Position numbers and translations under genes: made by a program. 20,675 nt of DNA from a virus: IMG/VR virus record IMGVR_UViG_3300035633_000550, positions 1 through 20,675 of that record; one strand, given 5' to 3'. Numbering within the stretch: the stretch's first letter is position 1; every line of letters starts with the position of its first letter. The notes under the pieces are model-generated. The model was not told the origin of the DNA. It ran no database searches and saw nothing but the letters and a program-made list of their open reading frames with translations. Of the stretch, positions 1-7,331 are shown one piece after another.

Positions 1-417
1 AGCACAATTTGTTTCTTTAGAGAATTTTCTCCCAGCATTTGGGCCAACCTTTCCTCGCCAATAAGCATTTTCTGTTCGAATTTTTGAAAGTTTTGCTTTC
101 GTCTCTTCAGAATGCGTGAACCCATAGCTCTGGCCACCACCAACATTACAGTTGTACCCACCTCCAAACGAACCAAATTGTGCTATTGTTTCTACTTCTA
201 GGTCATTAAGTTGAGAAATTGGAACTTCATGTAAAATCGTCCACTCGAAATTATCAAACCCATATTTTCGCAAAGCATGATGAAAAGCAAACCCCTCACC
301 TCGCAATGCCTTGTTTTCGTGTAGTTGACGCCTTCTGGATAAAGAGGAAACTGTTTGACCAATATAGACCTTTCCGTTTACAATGTTTTCAACTTTGTAA
401 ATTATGCCTACTGTCAT
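1..417 (-). CDS. GIY-YIG homing endonuclease with NUMOD3-like DNA-binding repeats (partial, C-terminus beyond the left edge)
   Basis: 139 residues are visible and the frame stays open to base 1. GIIY (4-7) and YIG (18-20) form the GIY-YIG core, as NGKVYIGQT. They are followed by an arginine cluster (28-30) and His33 where the family has its catalytic Arg and a His/Tyr, then by LNDLEVETIAQFGS with Glu74 in the place of the metal-binding glutamate, and GGGYNCNVGGGQ closing the domain. From ~99 the sequence GFTHSEETKAKLSKIRTENA resembles NUMOD3 modules, and a second copy seems to begin at GRKFSKET. This is the layout of free-standing phage Seg-type homing endonucleases: nuclease first, modular DNA-binding tail after. 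The ATG at 417 directly abuts the preceding TAA at 420-418. It is the only gene here with a clear mobile-element character. Confidence 0.88.
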   Translation of the reverse strand, partial: MTVGIIYKVENIVNGKVYIGQTVSSLSRRRQLHENKALRGEGFAFHHALRKYGFDNFEWTILHEVPISQLNDLEVETIAQFGSFGGGYNCNVGGGQSYGFTHSEETKAKLSKIRTENAYWRGKVGPNAGRKFSKETNCA

Positions 418-1314
418 TTAGAAATCCAATCTTACCCTAAACAATATGTCCTGTTGTTCCTCTTTTTTGACTGGCTGGGCAAGTTTCGCCAGCGCTACAA
501 GTTCATAGTTTTTGTTGAACAATCCAATCGTGGTGATGTAAGTGAACGGATCGTCCAACACAATCTCTCGCTCATTCTTGCGAACATCCAGACTTGCCGT
601 GGGAATGCTGTAAAATGTCGGATTGCTCGATGCGTTGAGCTGTCCTGCCGGGGCTCTGCACCTGAATATCTTGACGGGAATCTTCTGCTTTCCTCTAAAG
701 TTAACCCGCCACTTGAAATTGGTGGGAGAAACCTCGCCAAAATCATTGGTTACGTCCTCATTGAGGCCGCCACCCTTCAAGACCACAAGGCCCTCAGAAT
801 AGAAAATGTTACCCACCAAGGTACCGCTGACAGACCCGCTGAAAATTCCACCACGACCATTGTCGTACAGAATTCTCTCATCTCCCGCATTGTCCAAATC
901 GCTAGCAGTGAAGGATCCTGTCAGTATCTCCCGGTCATAGTAGATTTCAGGAACCGTGATCACCCTAAACCTCGTGGTCTCAGACCCCGTGAAATACGGG
1001 GTGTAGTCACTATTGATCAATGCATAATGATTATACAGGTTTAGGATAGATTCGTAAAGTTGTTTGTTGGTGGCGTTCAATTCTGCATCCACAATGTCAA
1101 CGGATGCAGTGAGAGGGCGGCTACCGGTTACAAAGCCACCTTCGGCAGCCGAAAATCCAAAGACCCGCCTGTTGAGAAGGTCGGCGTTCAAAGATGGTTT
1201 TTCGAGATAGATGCTTCCAGTTACTATGTCACCATTCAGTTCAACTATGTAATATGGATTAGCAACTATTGAGGTATTGATAATATCCTCATCTTTGAAG
1301 CGATAGAATCCCAT
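418..1314 (-). CDS. Tail/baseplate-type structural protein with C-terminal 'YITTIGL' domain, paralogue of the preceding gene, 298 aa
   Basis: Shares with the 334-aa neighbour the order: a 'yD.e.l.GSF' segment (EIYYDREILTGSFTASDL, ~123-140), VGNIFYSEGLVVLKGG (~167-182), PVKIFRCRAPAGQLNASSNP (~213-232), YITTIGLFNKNYELVALAK (~259-277), PVKK, and a final FRVRLDF. The N-terminal ~110 residues differ strongly, so the pair looks like a duplication with diverged N-terminal modules. The ATG follows the upstream stop by 11 bases with only a weak ribosome-binding site. The TAA is followed directly, without a gap or overlap, by the ATG of a GIY-YIG endonuclease gene. Confidence 0.84.
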   Translation of the reverse strand: MGFYRFKDEDIINTSIVANPYYIVELNGDIVTGSIYLEKPSLNADLLNRRVFGFSAAEGGFVTGSRPLTASVDIVDAELNATNKQLYESILNLYNHYALINSDYTPYFTGSETTRFRVITVPEIYYDREILTGSFTASDLDNAGDERILYDNGRGGIFSGSVSGTLVGNIFYSEGLVVLKGGGLNEDVTNDFGEVSPTNFKWRVNFRGKQKIPVKIFRCRAPAGQLNASSNPTFYSIPTASLDVRKNEREIVLDDPFTYITTIGLFNKNYELVALAKLAQPVKKEEQQDILFRVRLDF

Positions 1315-1325
1315 TGAAGCTCATC

Positions 1326-2330
1326 TTAGTAGGACAGTTTGACACGGAAAACCACTTCGTTATCTGGGGACTTCTTGATTGGCTCAGAAGTCTTCGCAAC
1401 CGCCAAGAGGTTGTCGTTGATGTCGTACAGGCCAATCGTAGTGATGTAGCTCCTGGTTTGGTTGTCGGTTCCAGAGGTAGGGATAATCCTGCCTTCGCCA
1501 TCGATAAACGTTGGGTTCGTGCTGTAGTTGAAGTCTGCATTCAAGGCACGACAGAAGTAGATGGTCGAGTGCAGGTTTGTCTGATTCTGAAAATCAAACT
1601 GACCAATTCGGTTTCTAAATCCATCAACTATCTGGTCGATATTGCCAGAAACAGCAGAACGATCAAGCGTGTAGCTTCCAGACCAATATGGAATTGTTGG
1701 GGCTGCTGGAGCTTCTGGCACAAATGCCGCTGACTTGAATGCTATAATTCCAGCATTGTAGTACACCTTGCCGATCTCCGTAGAGCCGGAGAACAAAGAA
1801 GCCTCATCGCCAGACGGACCAACAGCAAAGCTAGAAGCAGCGCCTGTATCGCTGAGAATCAATTGTGTATTGGATCCCGTCATCTCAAGCGTAACAGACG
1901 TATTGCCTTTCTTGATCTCGTCCTTGTAAACCCTTCTCTTAGGAAGCAAGAAGAACACTTCATGAGCAACCTCAGAGTCGAAAGTAAACAAAGAGTCTGC
2001 ATTACCCAACAAAAGCTGAGCCATTTCACGGTAAACTCTCTGCTTTTCAGCATTCAGGAAGGTCTCGGTACGGCCCGCAAGAAAAGAACCAGAGCTTTGC
2101 CCATATGTCAAGTCACACAAAGCAGACGAAGACACAGAAGTGGGCGATCCATCAAATGCAGTTTCCCAGAATCCACCAGAAACTGCTGAGCCTGAGGTGA
2201 TGTTCTCGTAGTTCTTGATGTAAGTATTCGGTGAACCGCTAAAGAAGGTTCCCGTCAAGGGGATGATTTCGTTGACAACAGAAAGCTGCGTAGAGATGTC
2301 TGTTGACTGATCTAATTCTTTAAAACTCAC
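1326..2330 (-). CDS. Tail/baseplate-type structural protein with C-terminal 'YITTIGL' domain, 334 aa
   Basis: The C-terminal ~100 residues hold a signature seen in many large and marine phage virion proteins: STIYFCRALNADFNYSTNPT (~255-274) and YITTIGLYDINDNLLAVAK (~295-313), closing with VVFRVKLSY. The middle has FLLPKRRVYKDEIKKGN and, near 186-198, IGKVYYNAGIIAF, another element of this protein type. The next gene is a paralogue with the same order of elements (298 aa). The N-terminal half is rich in SGS/TGS turns. It starts with GTG, supported by AAGGGAG 7 bases upstream, after a 12-base gap. The exact location in the particle is unknown; tail tube end or baseplate periphery is a guess from family memory, not from the sequence. 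Confidence 0.83.
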   Translation of the reverse strand: MSFKELDQSTDISTQLSVVNEIIPLTGTFFSGSPNTYIKNYENITSGSAVSGGFWETAFDGSPTSVSSSALCDLTYGQSSGSFLAGRTETFLNAEKQRVYREMAQLLLGNADSLFTFDSEVAHEVFFLLPKRRVYKDEIKKGNTSVTLEMTGSNTQLILSDTGAASSFAVGPSGDEASLFSGSTEIGKVYYNAGIIAFKSAAFVPEAPAAPTIPYWSGSYTLDRSAVSGNIDQIVDGFRNRIGQFDFQNQTNLHSTIYFCRALNADFNYSTNPTFIDGEGRIIPTSGTDNQTRSYITTIGLYDINDNLLAVAKTSEPIKKSPDNEVVFRVKLSY

Positions 2331-2337
2331 TTTTCTT

Positions 2338-2344
2338 CTCCCTT
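2338..2344 (-). promoter_or_regulatory. Ribosome-binding site (AAGGGAG) supporting a GTG start
   Basis: AAGGGAG overlaps the last bases of the 233-aa gene's stop and lies 7 bases before the GTG at 2330. This spacing supports GTG as the true start of the 334-aa gene, because there is no nearby in-frame ATG. Confidence 0.65.
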
Positions 2345-3044
2345 ATCGAGCAAACTCTTCGTTTAGAGTAACTGTGATTTCTGCGCTGAGTCCCGAAAGA
2401 GCACCGATGCACTTGATTTTGGTAGTAATAGTGCGACTTCCGGTAGTGCCAGAACCCAAGATGTCCCAAACTTCATTAGTCAAAGCCTGAACTGCCACGT
2501 TGAAAGAAACAATTGCACCCTGGTTTGCACCAATAGCAGTCCTTGGGACAACATACTGAGCCGTGCCAAAAGGCGTAATGTTTACTGGAGTTTGCTTCTC
2601 CAGGAACATGAGGTCATTGTCGACCTGGACCAAGAAGGATCCGTCAACGATTTCCGAAGGAACTGTACGGCCAGACTGAGTTCCCTGCAAGAACTCTACG
2701 GTCTTACCAATCTGGGAGTCGTTACGCTCGCCAAGAGCGATGGCTGCCACGTTGGTGCTGAGAGTTGGCAGGTACCTTAGGTCGGGGTTGGAAATCGAAA
2801 GAAGTTGGTTCTTGAGGGCGATCTTCTCATTTACGTTCGCCTCAAAGACAGGAGTGTTCAGAATGTTTTGGTCTTGCTGCAGGGAGCCTGCGTCCGGATC
2901 GAACAAAGCATAGTCAATCTCGTCATCCCCCAGAGAGAACCTCACAATCTCAAAGCTTCCGTCATTTCTCGCCAAAAATTCACGACCAACGTCGGTTAGA
3001 ACAGCGTCAATCAGAATGTCGCCAGAATTGTCTAATAGTCCCAT
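2343..3044 (-). CDS. Phage structural protein with N-terminal 'LTDxGRE' domain, 233 aa
   Basis: Paralogue of the 307-aa gene at 9721-10644. The N-terminus ILIDAVLTDVGREFLARNDG followed by RFSLGDDEIDYALFDPD fits a pattern I associate with large-phage virion proteins of no assigned function. Further on PSEIVDGSFLVQVDND (~129-144) matches the paralogue's PAEITDGFLIEIFESG. The C-terminal third is beta-rich (GAIVSFNVAVQALTNEVW, SRTITTKIKCIGALSGLSAE), looking like a small sandwich. It has its own strong ribosome-binding site after the 56-base gap. A free-standing start and small size would suit a protein needed in more copies than its neighbours, but this is inference. Confidence 0.83.
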   Translation of the reverse strand: MGLLDNSGDILIDAVLTDVGREFLARNDGSFEIVRFSLGDDEIDYALFDPDAGSLQQDQNILNTPVFEANVNEKIALKNQLLSISNPDLRYLPTLSTNVAAIALGERNDSQIGKTVEFLQGTQSGRTVPSEIVDGSFLVQVDNDLMFLEKQTPVNITPFGTAQYVVPRTAIGANQGAIVSFNVAVQALTNEVWDILGSGTTGSRTITTKIKCIGALSGLSAEITVTLNEEFAR

Positions 3045-3100
3045 ATCTATAACTCCTAAGTGATCCTAATATAAGTATAATCCAAATTGCTTTTCTTTCC
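3045..3100 (-). promoter_or_regulatory. 56-base gap with AT-rich motif, candidate promoter or leader
   Basis: Longest noncoding stretch in the window. On the minus strand it contains GGATTATACTTATATTAGG, a plausible -10-like AT core (TATACT or TATATT) but without a recognisable -35. It then has TTAGGA twice, ten bases apart; the second copy belongs to the ribosome-binding site of the next gene. Almost every other junction overlaps or has under 20 bases, so this is the best place here for an internal promoter or RNA-processing site. No terminator-like hairpin with a T-run is seen. The same AT-rich motif appears in the other long gap at 10645-10662. Confidence 0.3.
3053..3059 (-). promoter_or_regulatory. 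Strong ribosome-binding site (TTAGGAG) of the 233-aa gene
   Basis: TTAGGAG lies 8 bases before the ATG at 3044. This is one of the best-matched and best-spaced Shine-Dalgarno sites in the window and sits at a junction without stop/start overlap, so this gene can be translated independently of its upstream neighbour. Confidence 0.7.
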
Positions 3101-4567
3101 TTATCGTTCTTCCTCGTCACTCAGATTTACATTCCTAAGGGTGAGGTCAAACTCCTTCTTCTCGTGCGTATCAAGAGACGTAATCCTAACAAACAACTTT
3201 TTGTCCTCTTCGTTGAACTGGGGCTTGACCCTGAAAGACACGCTCTCTTTTGCAATTATTGGATCTTGAGGTTCAATGAAGGTCTTGAAAATTGTATTTG
3301 TTTCGTTTGGCTTAGCTCCGCTTCCGCTAATCCACTTGAGGTCTTTTTCTTTCTTTTCAATGGCAAAGTTAGGATTAAACTCTACCTGTATCTGCGTTGA
3401 CAAGAATGATTCCATTCCATGAATGTCCACACAAGTGAGCGCAAAAATAGCGGGCCAAGTTTTAGAATACCTGCCAACAAATATATTTTGCTCCAATCTA
3501 AGATCGGCTTCAAGTTCCCAATTTCCACGCCCTGCAACAGGATTTCGCTTGTATAGCCTGAATCCTGCAATGTCTTGCTGCGAGTTAGCCGGAGGGAGCC
3601 ATGTAATAACCACTGGATACCAGCTTGCTTCGGGGTCTGCTTCACCGCTCTTAGGTGTAATCTTGATGGCTGATGGTGGTGGAGGCGGAATCTTCTCAGA
3701 AACATCCACAATCACCCAATTTCTGCTCGGCCTACTCTCAAAGTAAAAAGATTCGTACTCAATGATGTCCTCTTCCACGGTACGCAGCTTTGAATTGATT
3801 TCCTTCTGTAGCTGCTCCTGTGAAACAGAGCCCCTCACGATGTCCAAATCTTTCACTCGCAGACGCTTCAATCGCCTAAAGTTTTTGAACTCGGTAGGCA
3901 TACGAGTTCGTTTAACAACCTCAGTTCTTCTGGAATTCGACTTGATTTTCAAATTTTTCAACAAATCAAAGGTCTTAGAGGCTCTTCCTGAGCTAATCTT
4001 CTTCTCCAGACCCAGGTTGGTAATCCTATCGATGTTAGCCAGGGCGCTCAAGCGTGACTTCATACGCTTCTTGATCAGTTCCTTCTCCCTTCTAGCCACA
4101 TCCTCTACAAGCTCAATATTCTCGTAAGAAACCTTCTTCTTTCGGAAGGTTACGCTAATGACAGACTTCATTCTGTATCTGTAAATGTTGCCGTAAGCAA
4201 CTCTTGAGTCTTTGAAGTTGGCAATGGAACTGCCAATGAGCCAGTATTCATCAATTGGAATCCAGTTTCCAGTATTCTGATCCAACCTCTGCTTCTCAAG
4301 AATGTATCCGATGTAGTCGGCTCCCACAAACTCCTGAATAGACTGAAAGCTTGTAGGCTTTCGTGGCTTCATCTTGACACGAGACAAAAGCCTAGACATC
4401 TGACGGATGTTGGCTTTGTCAGGGGTTGCCTCCCTGAGACTGGTTGGCCTGGTGATTACTCTGCGAAGCCCTCGGTTCGCAAAGTTTACACCAATAGACT
4501 TTCTGCCCGACTTATCAGGCAACGCAAGAGTTTGGAGTTTGATTTTTTCAAAAAATGAAGTAGCCAT
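3101..4567 (-). CDS. Fibronectin type III-like virion protein, 488 aa
   Basis: Last member of the FN3 block. A first FN3-like unit spans ~78-145 (YIGYILEKQRLDQNTGNW ... NIYRYRMKSVISVTFRKKK). A long basic, helical, probably coiled region follows (~150-260; VARREKELIKKRMKSRLSAL, FRRLKRLRVKDLD). A clearer FN3 unit lies at ~296-398, opening with PPPPPSAIKITPKSG, continuing PVVITWLPPANS, IAGFRLYKRN and IFALTCVDIHGMES. The last ~90 residues form another beta region (ESVSFRVKPQFNEEDKKLF). It starts with a TAATG overlap; GGAGGAG lies about 13 bases upstream, unusually far for a strong site. The TAA stop is followed by the largest gap of the window (56 bases). The likely role is structural or adhesive; no catalytic motif was found. 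Confidence 0.83.
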   Translation of the reverse strand: MATSFFEKIKLQTLALPDKSGRKSIGVNFANRGLRRVITRPTSLREATPDKANIRQMSRLLSRVKMKPRKPTSFQSIQEFVGADYIGYILEKQRLDQNTGNWIPIDEYWLIGSSIANFKDSRVAYGNIYRYRMKSVISVTFRKKKVSYENIELVEDVARREKELIKKRMKSRLSALANIDRITNLGLEKKISSGRASKTFDLLKNLKIKSNSRRTEVVKRTRMPTEFKNFRRLKRLRVKDLDIVRGSVSQEQLQKEINSKLRTVEEDIIEYESFYFESRPSRNWVIVDVSEKIPPPPPSAIKITPKSGEADPEASWYPVVITWLPPANSQQDIAGFRLYKRNPVAGRGNWELEADLRLEQNIFVGRYSKTWPAIFALTCVDIHGMESFLSTQIQVEFNPNFAIEKKEKDLKWISGSGAKPNETNTIFKTFIEPQDPIIAKESVSFRVKPQFNEEDKKLFVRITSLDTHEKKEFDLTLRNVNLSDEEER

Positions 4568-5712
4568 TATGACTTACGAACTCCTCCGGGCACTATAGGC
4601 AACGAGAAGATATTGTCGTCTTCGCTCTTTCTCACTGTAGTAGAAACCGAATTGTTGAACAGGTACCTGTTTGCAATCGACCTGAAACCCTCCTCTGGCG
4701 AGTGAATGTCAACGATTCTGCGACGACTGCCGCCTCTGCGCAAAGGCCTGATTCTTGCCGTGGCCTTGTCTACAGACCTAGGCATGCGATTCGTGGTGTC
4801 CTTGGCTACACCCTTTGGCTTGAAAAAGTTATGCACCCTAAACTCTTCGTACTTCTTCACTTCTAGCTCAGTTCCTGTCACAGGGTCAGTAACCTTGACT
4901 GGTGTCCACTCCAACAGCACATACTTTGGCGTATCTATTGGCCTACTTTCCAAAAGCGGATCCAAAGTTGGATCTTCTTGCTCTTCGATGTTCTCCTCGC
5001 CCTCTTCAAAGAAATTGTAATTGAAGGTCAGGTCTAGCTCAGGAATCTTCATTGTGTTGAAGTCAAGCGACTCAGAATCTTTAGATTTCAGGGTTACGGT
5101 CAAATCTACCTTTTGCGCCTCTTCCAGGGCCTTCTTGATTTCCGGCTTAGGCTTGATTCTGCTGCCAACAACCACCGCTCTCTTGACTACGTTTGGAGTA
5201 ACCCTAGCAGCATTGTTTACTAAAGCGCTCGTGAGAGAGTTTGGAATCCTTCTCTGCCACCTGCCACCTGTTGGATTGCCTGGAATCCTTGCGAAACTAG
5301 GAGGCGGAGGGTTGAAAAACTTGAACGAAGGAGACCTAACAGCCACCGAGGTTCGTGCTCGAATTCTTCCAGGAGGTATCGATGCCGCTGCCACCGCAAC
5401 AGAAGTTTTAGATTTTGGCTTGAGTCGTGTCAAAACAAAACCACACGCAGTCTCCAGGGTCTCTTGCGTCTCTTCTACAACATTCACCACAGTATCACTA
5501 GGCGACACACCTGCAAGCTGGCGCTCGGACCTCAGAGGACTTTGCTGCGTCTCACTCTCTAGCCTAATGTCCTGACCATACGTCGTTGAAGTGCCCTCAA
5601 TCTTAACGGTAGTGTCCTGACCAGTAGATCCGTGAGAAGTAGACCTTCTCCTGCGATTTCGGCCTGAACTGCGCCCCTTTGAGCTTCTTTGGCTTCTTTT
5701 GCTTCTTGGCAT
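4567..5712 (-). CDS. Basic virion protein with Arg/Ser-rich N-terminus, 381 aa
   Basis: Unrecognised. The first ~32 residues are almost entirely Arg, Lys, Ser and Gly (GRSSGRNRRRRSTSHGSTGQ), a disordered, strongly basic tail. More basic or proline-rich patches follow (PGRIRARTSVAVRSPSF; FNPPPPSFARIPG; IRPLRRGGSRRR near 321-332). A short ordered region near 263-298 (KYVLLEWTPVKVTDPVTG, VKKYEEFRVHNFFK) may be a partial FN3-like sandwich, preceded by an acidic run (EEGEENIEEQED, ~236-247). Its position between the other FN3-type genes and its TAATG overlaps on both sides place it in the same complex. The ribosome-binding site before the ATG is weak (AAGATA), so it probably depends on coupling. 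The function is unknown; the basic tails could bind nucleic acid or an acidic partner protein. Confidence 0.78.
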   Translation of the reverse strand: MPRSKRSQRSSKGRSSGRNRRRRSTSHGSTGQDTTVKIEGTSTTYGQDIRLESETQQSPLRSERQLAGVSPSDTVVNVVEETQETLETACGFVLTRLKPKSKTSVAVAAASIPPGRIRARTSVAVRSPSFKFFNPPPPSFARIPGNPTGGRWQRRIPNSLTSALVNNAARVTPNVVKRAVVVGSRIKPKPEIKKALEEAQKVDLTVTLKSKDSESLDFNTMKIPELDLTFNYNFFEEGEENIEEQEDPTLDPLLESRPIDTPKYVLLEWTPVKVTDPVTGTELEVKKYEEFRVHNFFKPKGVAKDTTNRMPRSVDKATARIRPLRRGGSRRRIVDIHSPEEGFRSIANRYLFNNSVSTTVRKSEDDNIFSLPIVPGGVRKS

Positions 5713-7331
5713 TATCTTGGCAACACCCTAGGTCTACTAGCACTAGAGCTACGAGCACTAGAAGACTCTCTTGCTGAACTTGCTGCTGCTCTTGCTGCTG
5801 ACGAACCCCCACCTGGCTGAGTGACCACACCGCCCCTTCTTCTGCTGGTCGGCCCAACTGGCGTTCCTGATTCCGACCCCACACTAGCAGCATTGGACTG
5901 TGCCGGAGGCGCAGCCTCAGGAGTGTCCTCGACAGGAACAGACGTTGCAGTATCAGCCTCATCGGCCTCTTCTTCTCGAATTTCATCTGCAGCGTCTTCA
6001 AGGGGCTCAACTTCCAAACCTTGACCTTCTGCAATTTCCTCAAGAATTTCCCTAATCTTGTCGAAATTATCTTGAGAGTACAAAACAACAATCAAAACAT
6101 CGTTCAAGTATTTGAAAACCTTACTCAACCCATCCATCGACGTAACACTTTCGGAGCCCTTATTGGTTGGCAAGGTGATGGACAACTGAGAAAGCGCTCT
6201 CTTGTCTTGCGCCGAATTCGATTCTGCCAGATTCAAAAGCAATTGAAAAACTGGCAACTGGTGTGTGATGACTCGCTTGAACCTGTCGTATGAGAAAACG
6301 TTCCTGGTCTCATCGAAAGCATCTATGAAAGAGCAGCGAAACTCTTTGCTGAGCCCGCCGATCACGTCCACTATGTGTCCAAAAGTCTCCCGAATACCAA
6401 ACAAAGAGATGGATTCGCTAACCAAATTCAACAAATCCTGCATATTGTTTGGAATCAAAACATCAAACTTGCCGCCTTGGAACGGATTTTGAACACCTCT
6501 TGCTGCCGCCGACTTAGACACAATACTGACCAAATCGTTCGTTGCAGCAAACTCTCCAAACAAGCCAATATCTTCGTTGAGCAGCGCCAAAACCCACGCC
6601 AAATCTTCCGATTGAAGGGTTTTTCCAGCAAACTCAAATACATTGCTGATGTTGTTTTCGCTCAACGGAACCTTGCCCATCAAGTCTTGACTCTCAAGAG
6701 CCAGGTCAAAATCAATCTCAGCCGCAACCTGAGGTACTCGGGCGGCCTTCACCTTGTACTCATAGATTCTGTCGTTCTTTACTCTATGGTCCAGGAATAT
6801 GAACATGTTCTTCTCGTCCATGTCAGTAAAGCCCAACGTCTCTCTGATGTAGGGAATTAGCCTTTCTCTCTCTTCTTCCAGGCTCTTATTGTCTAAAAAC
6901 AAAATTCTCTGATAATCGTCATCCTGGCTGAACAAGTTCTTTTTGAAGATCTCGTAATGAGTAGCGTCCCTATACTTTTCCCAAACCAGAATAGAACCTA
7001 CCAGTTCATCATCCACCATGTACTCTGCCACAAAAATCAATTCTGGCTCGTCGTTGATGAAATTCTGTGCCGCTCTCTCAAACTCTGGACGTGTCTTCGC
7101 CTCTGCCTGCTCGATGTCCGAAACAGCCAGATCAACAAAATCAGCAACATCTACCCTCTCGATGCCTCGCCTTCTGTCGGCGTTTCTTGCCTTTGCGTCT
7201 TCGAAGTCCTCAATGGTAAACTCTCTGACTTCGGCTGTATCGCTTACGCTTGCAGCCGCACTCGACTCTGCCCTTTCAACAACCTGACCTATGCCAGAGT
7301 TTGAGGACAAAAATGAAAAGTTAAAAGGCAT
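5712..7331 (-). CDS. FN3-like/helical virion protein with Ser/Ala/Arg-rich tail, 539 aa
   Basis: Not a family I can name. Residues ~100-200 repeat the neighbours' FN3-like pattern (GSILVWEKYRDATHYEIFKK, then FLDHRVKNDRIYEYKVKAAR), with a charged helical insertion in the middle. Residues ~215-440 are predicted mostly helical (ISNVFEFAGKTLQSEDLAWV, VFKYLNDVLIVVLYSQDNF). An acidic stretch (~433-460, EEIAEGQGLEVEPLEDAADE) leads into a low-complexity tail rich in Ala, Pro, Ser, Gly and finally Arg (~461-539, ending ASRPRVLPR), which should be disordered. No signal peptide is seen. The ATG and TAA both make TAATG overlaps with neighbours; CGAGG lies about 10 bases before the ATG. It belongs by position and fold to the FN3 block and is probably a structural or scaffold-like component. 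Confidence 0.8.
   Translation of the reverse strand: MPFNFSFLSSNSGIGQVVERAESSAAASVSDTAEVREFTIEDFEDAKARNADRRRGIERVDVADFVDLAVSDIEQAEAKTRPEFERAAQNFINDEPELIFVAEYMVDDELVGSILVWEKYRDATHYEIFKKNLFSQDDDYQRILFLDNKSLEEERERLIPYIRETLGFTDMDEKNMFIFLDHRVKNDRIYEYKVKAARVPQVAAEIDFDLALESQDLMGKVPLSENNISNVFEFAGKTLQSEDLAWVLALLNEDIGLFGEFAATNDLVSIVSKSAAARGVQNPFQGGKFDVLIPNNMQDLLNLVSESISLFGIRETFGHIVDVIGGLSKEFRCSFIDAFDETRNVFSYDRFKRVITHQLPVFQLLLNLAESNSAQDKRALSQLSITLPTNKGSESVTSMDGLSKVFKYLNDVLIVVLYSQDNFDKIREILEEIAEGQGLEVEPLEDAADEIREEEADEADTATSVPVEDTPEAAPPAQSNAASVGSESGTPVGPTSRRRGGVVTQPGGGSSAARAAASSARESSSARSSSASRPRVLPR

Noticed and set aside
219-440. Plus-strand open frame of 73 codons at the left end
   Set aside because: Antisense to the GIY-YIG endonuclease, whose motifs are clear in the minus frame.
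355-1044. Plus-strand open frame of 229 codons
   Set aside because: It lies antisense to the 298-aa gene, which has a recognisable conserved C-terminal domain; the plus frame shows no motif and only composition expected from a shadow.
5603-6091. Minus-strand alternative frame of 162 codons rich in Arg, Leu and Gln
   Set aside because: Same strand as the 539-aa gene but in another frame; its repetitive composition arises from reading the Ser/Ala-coding low-complexity region out of frame.
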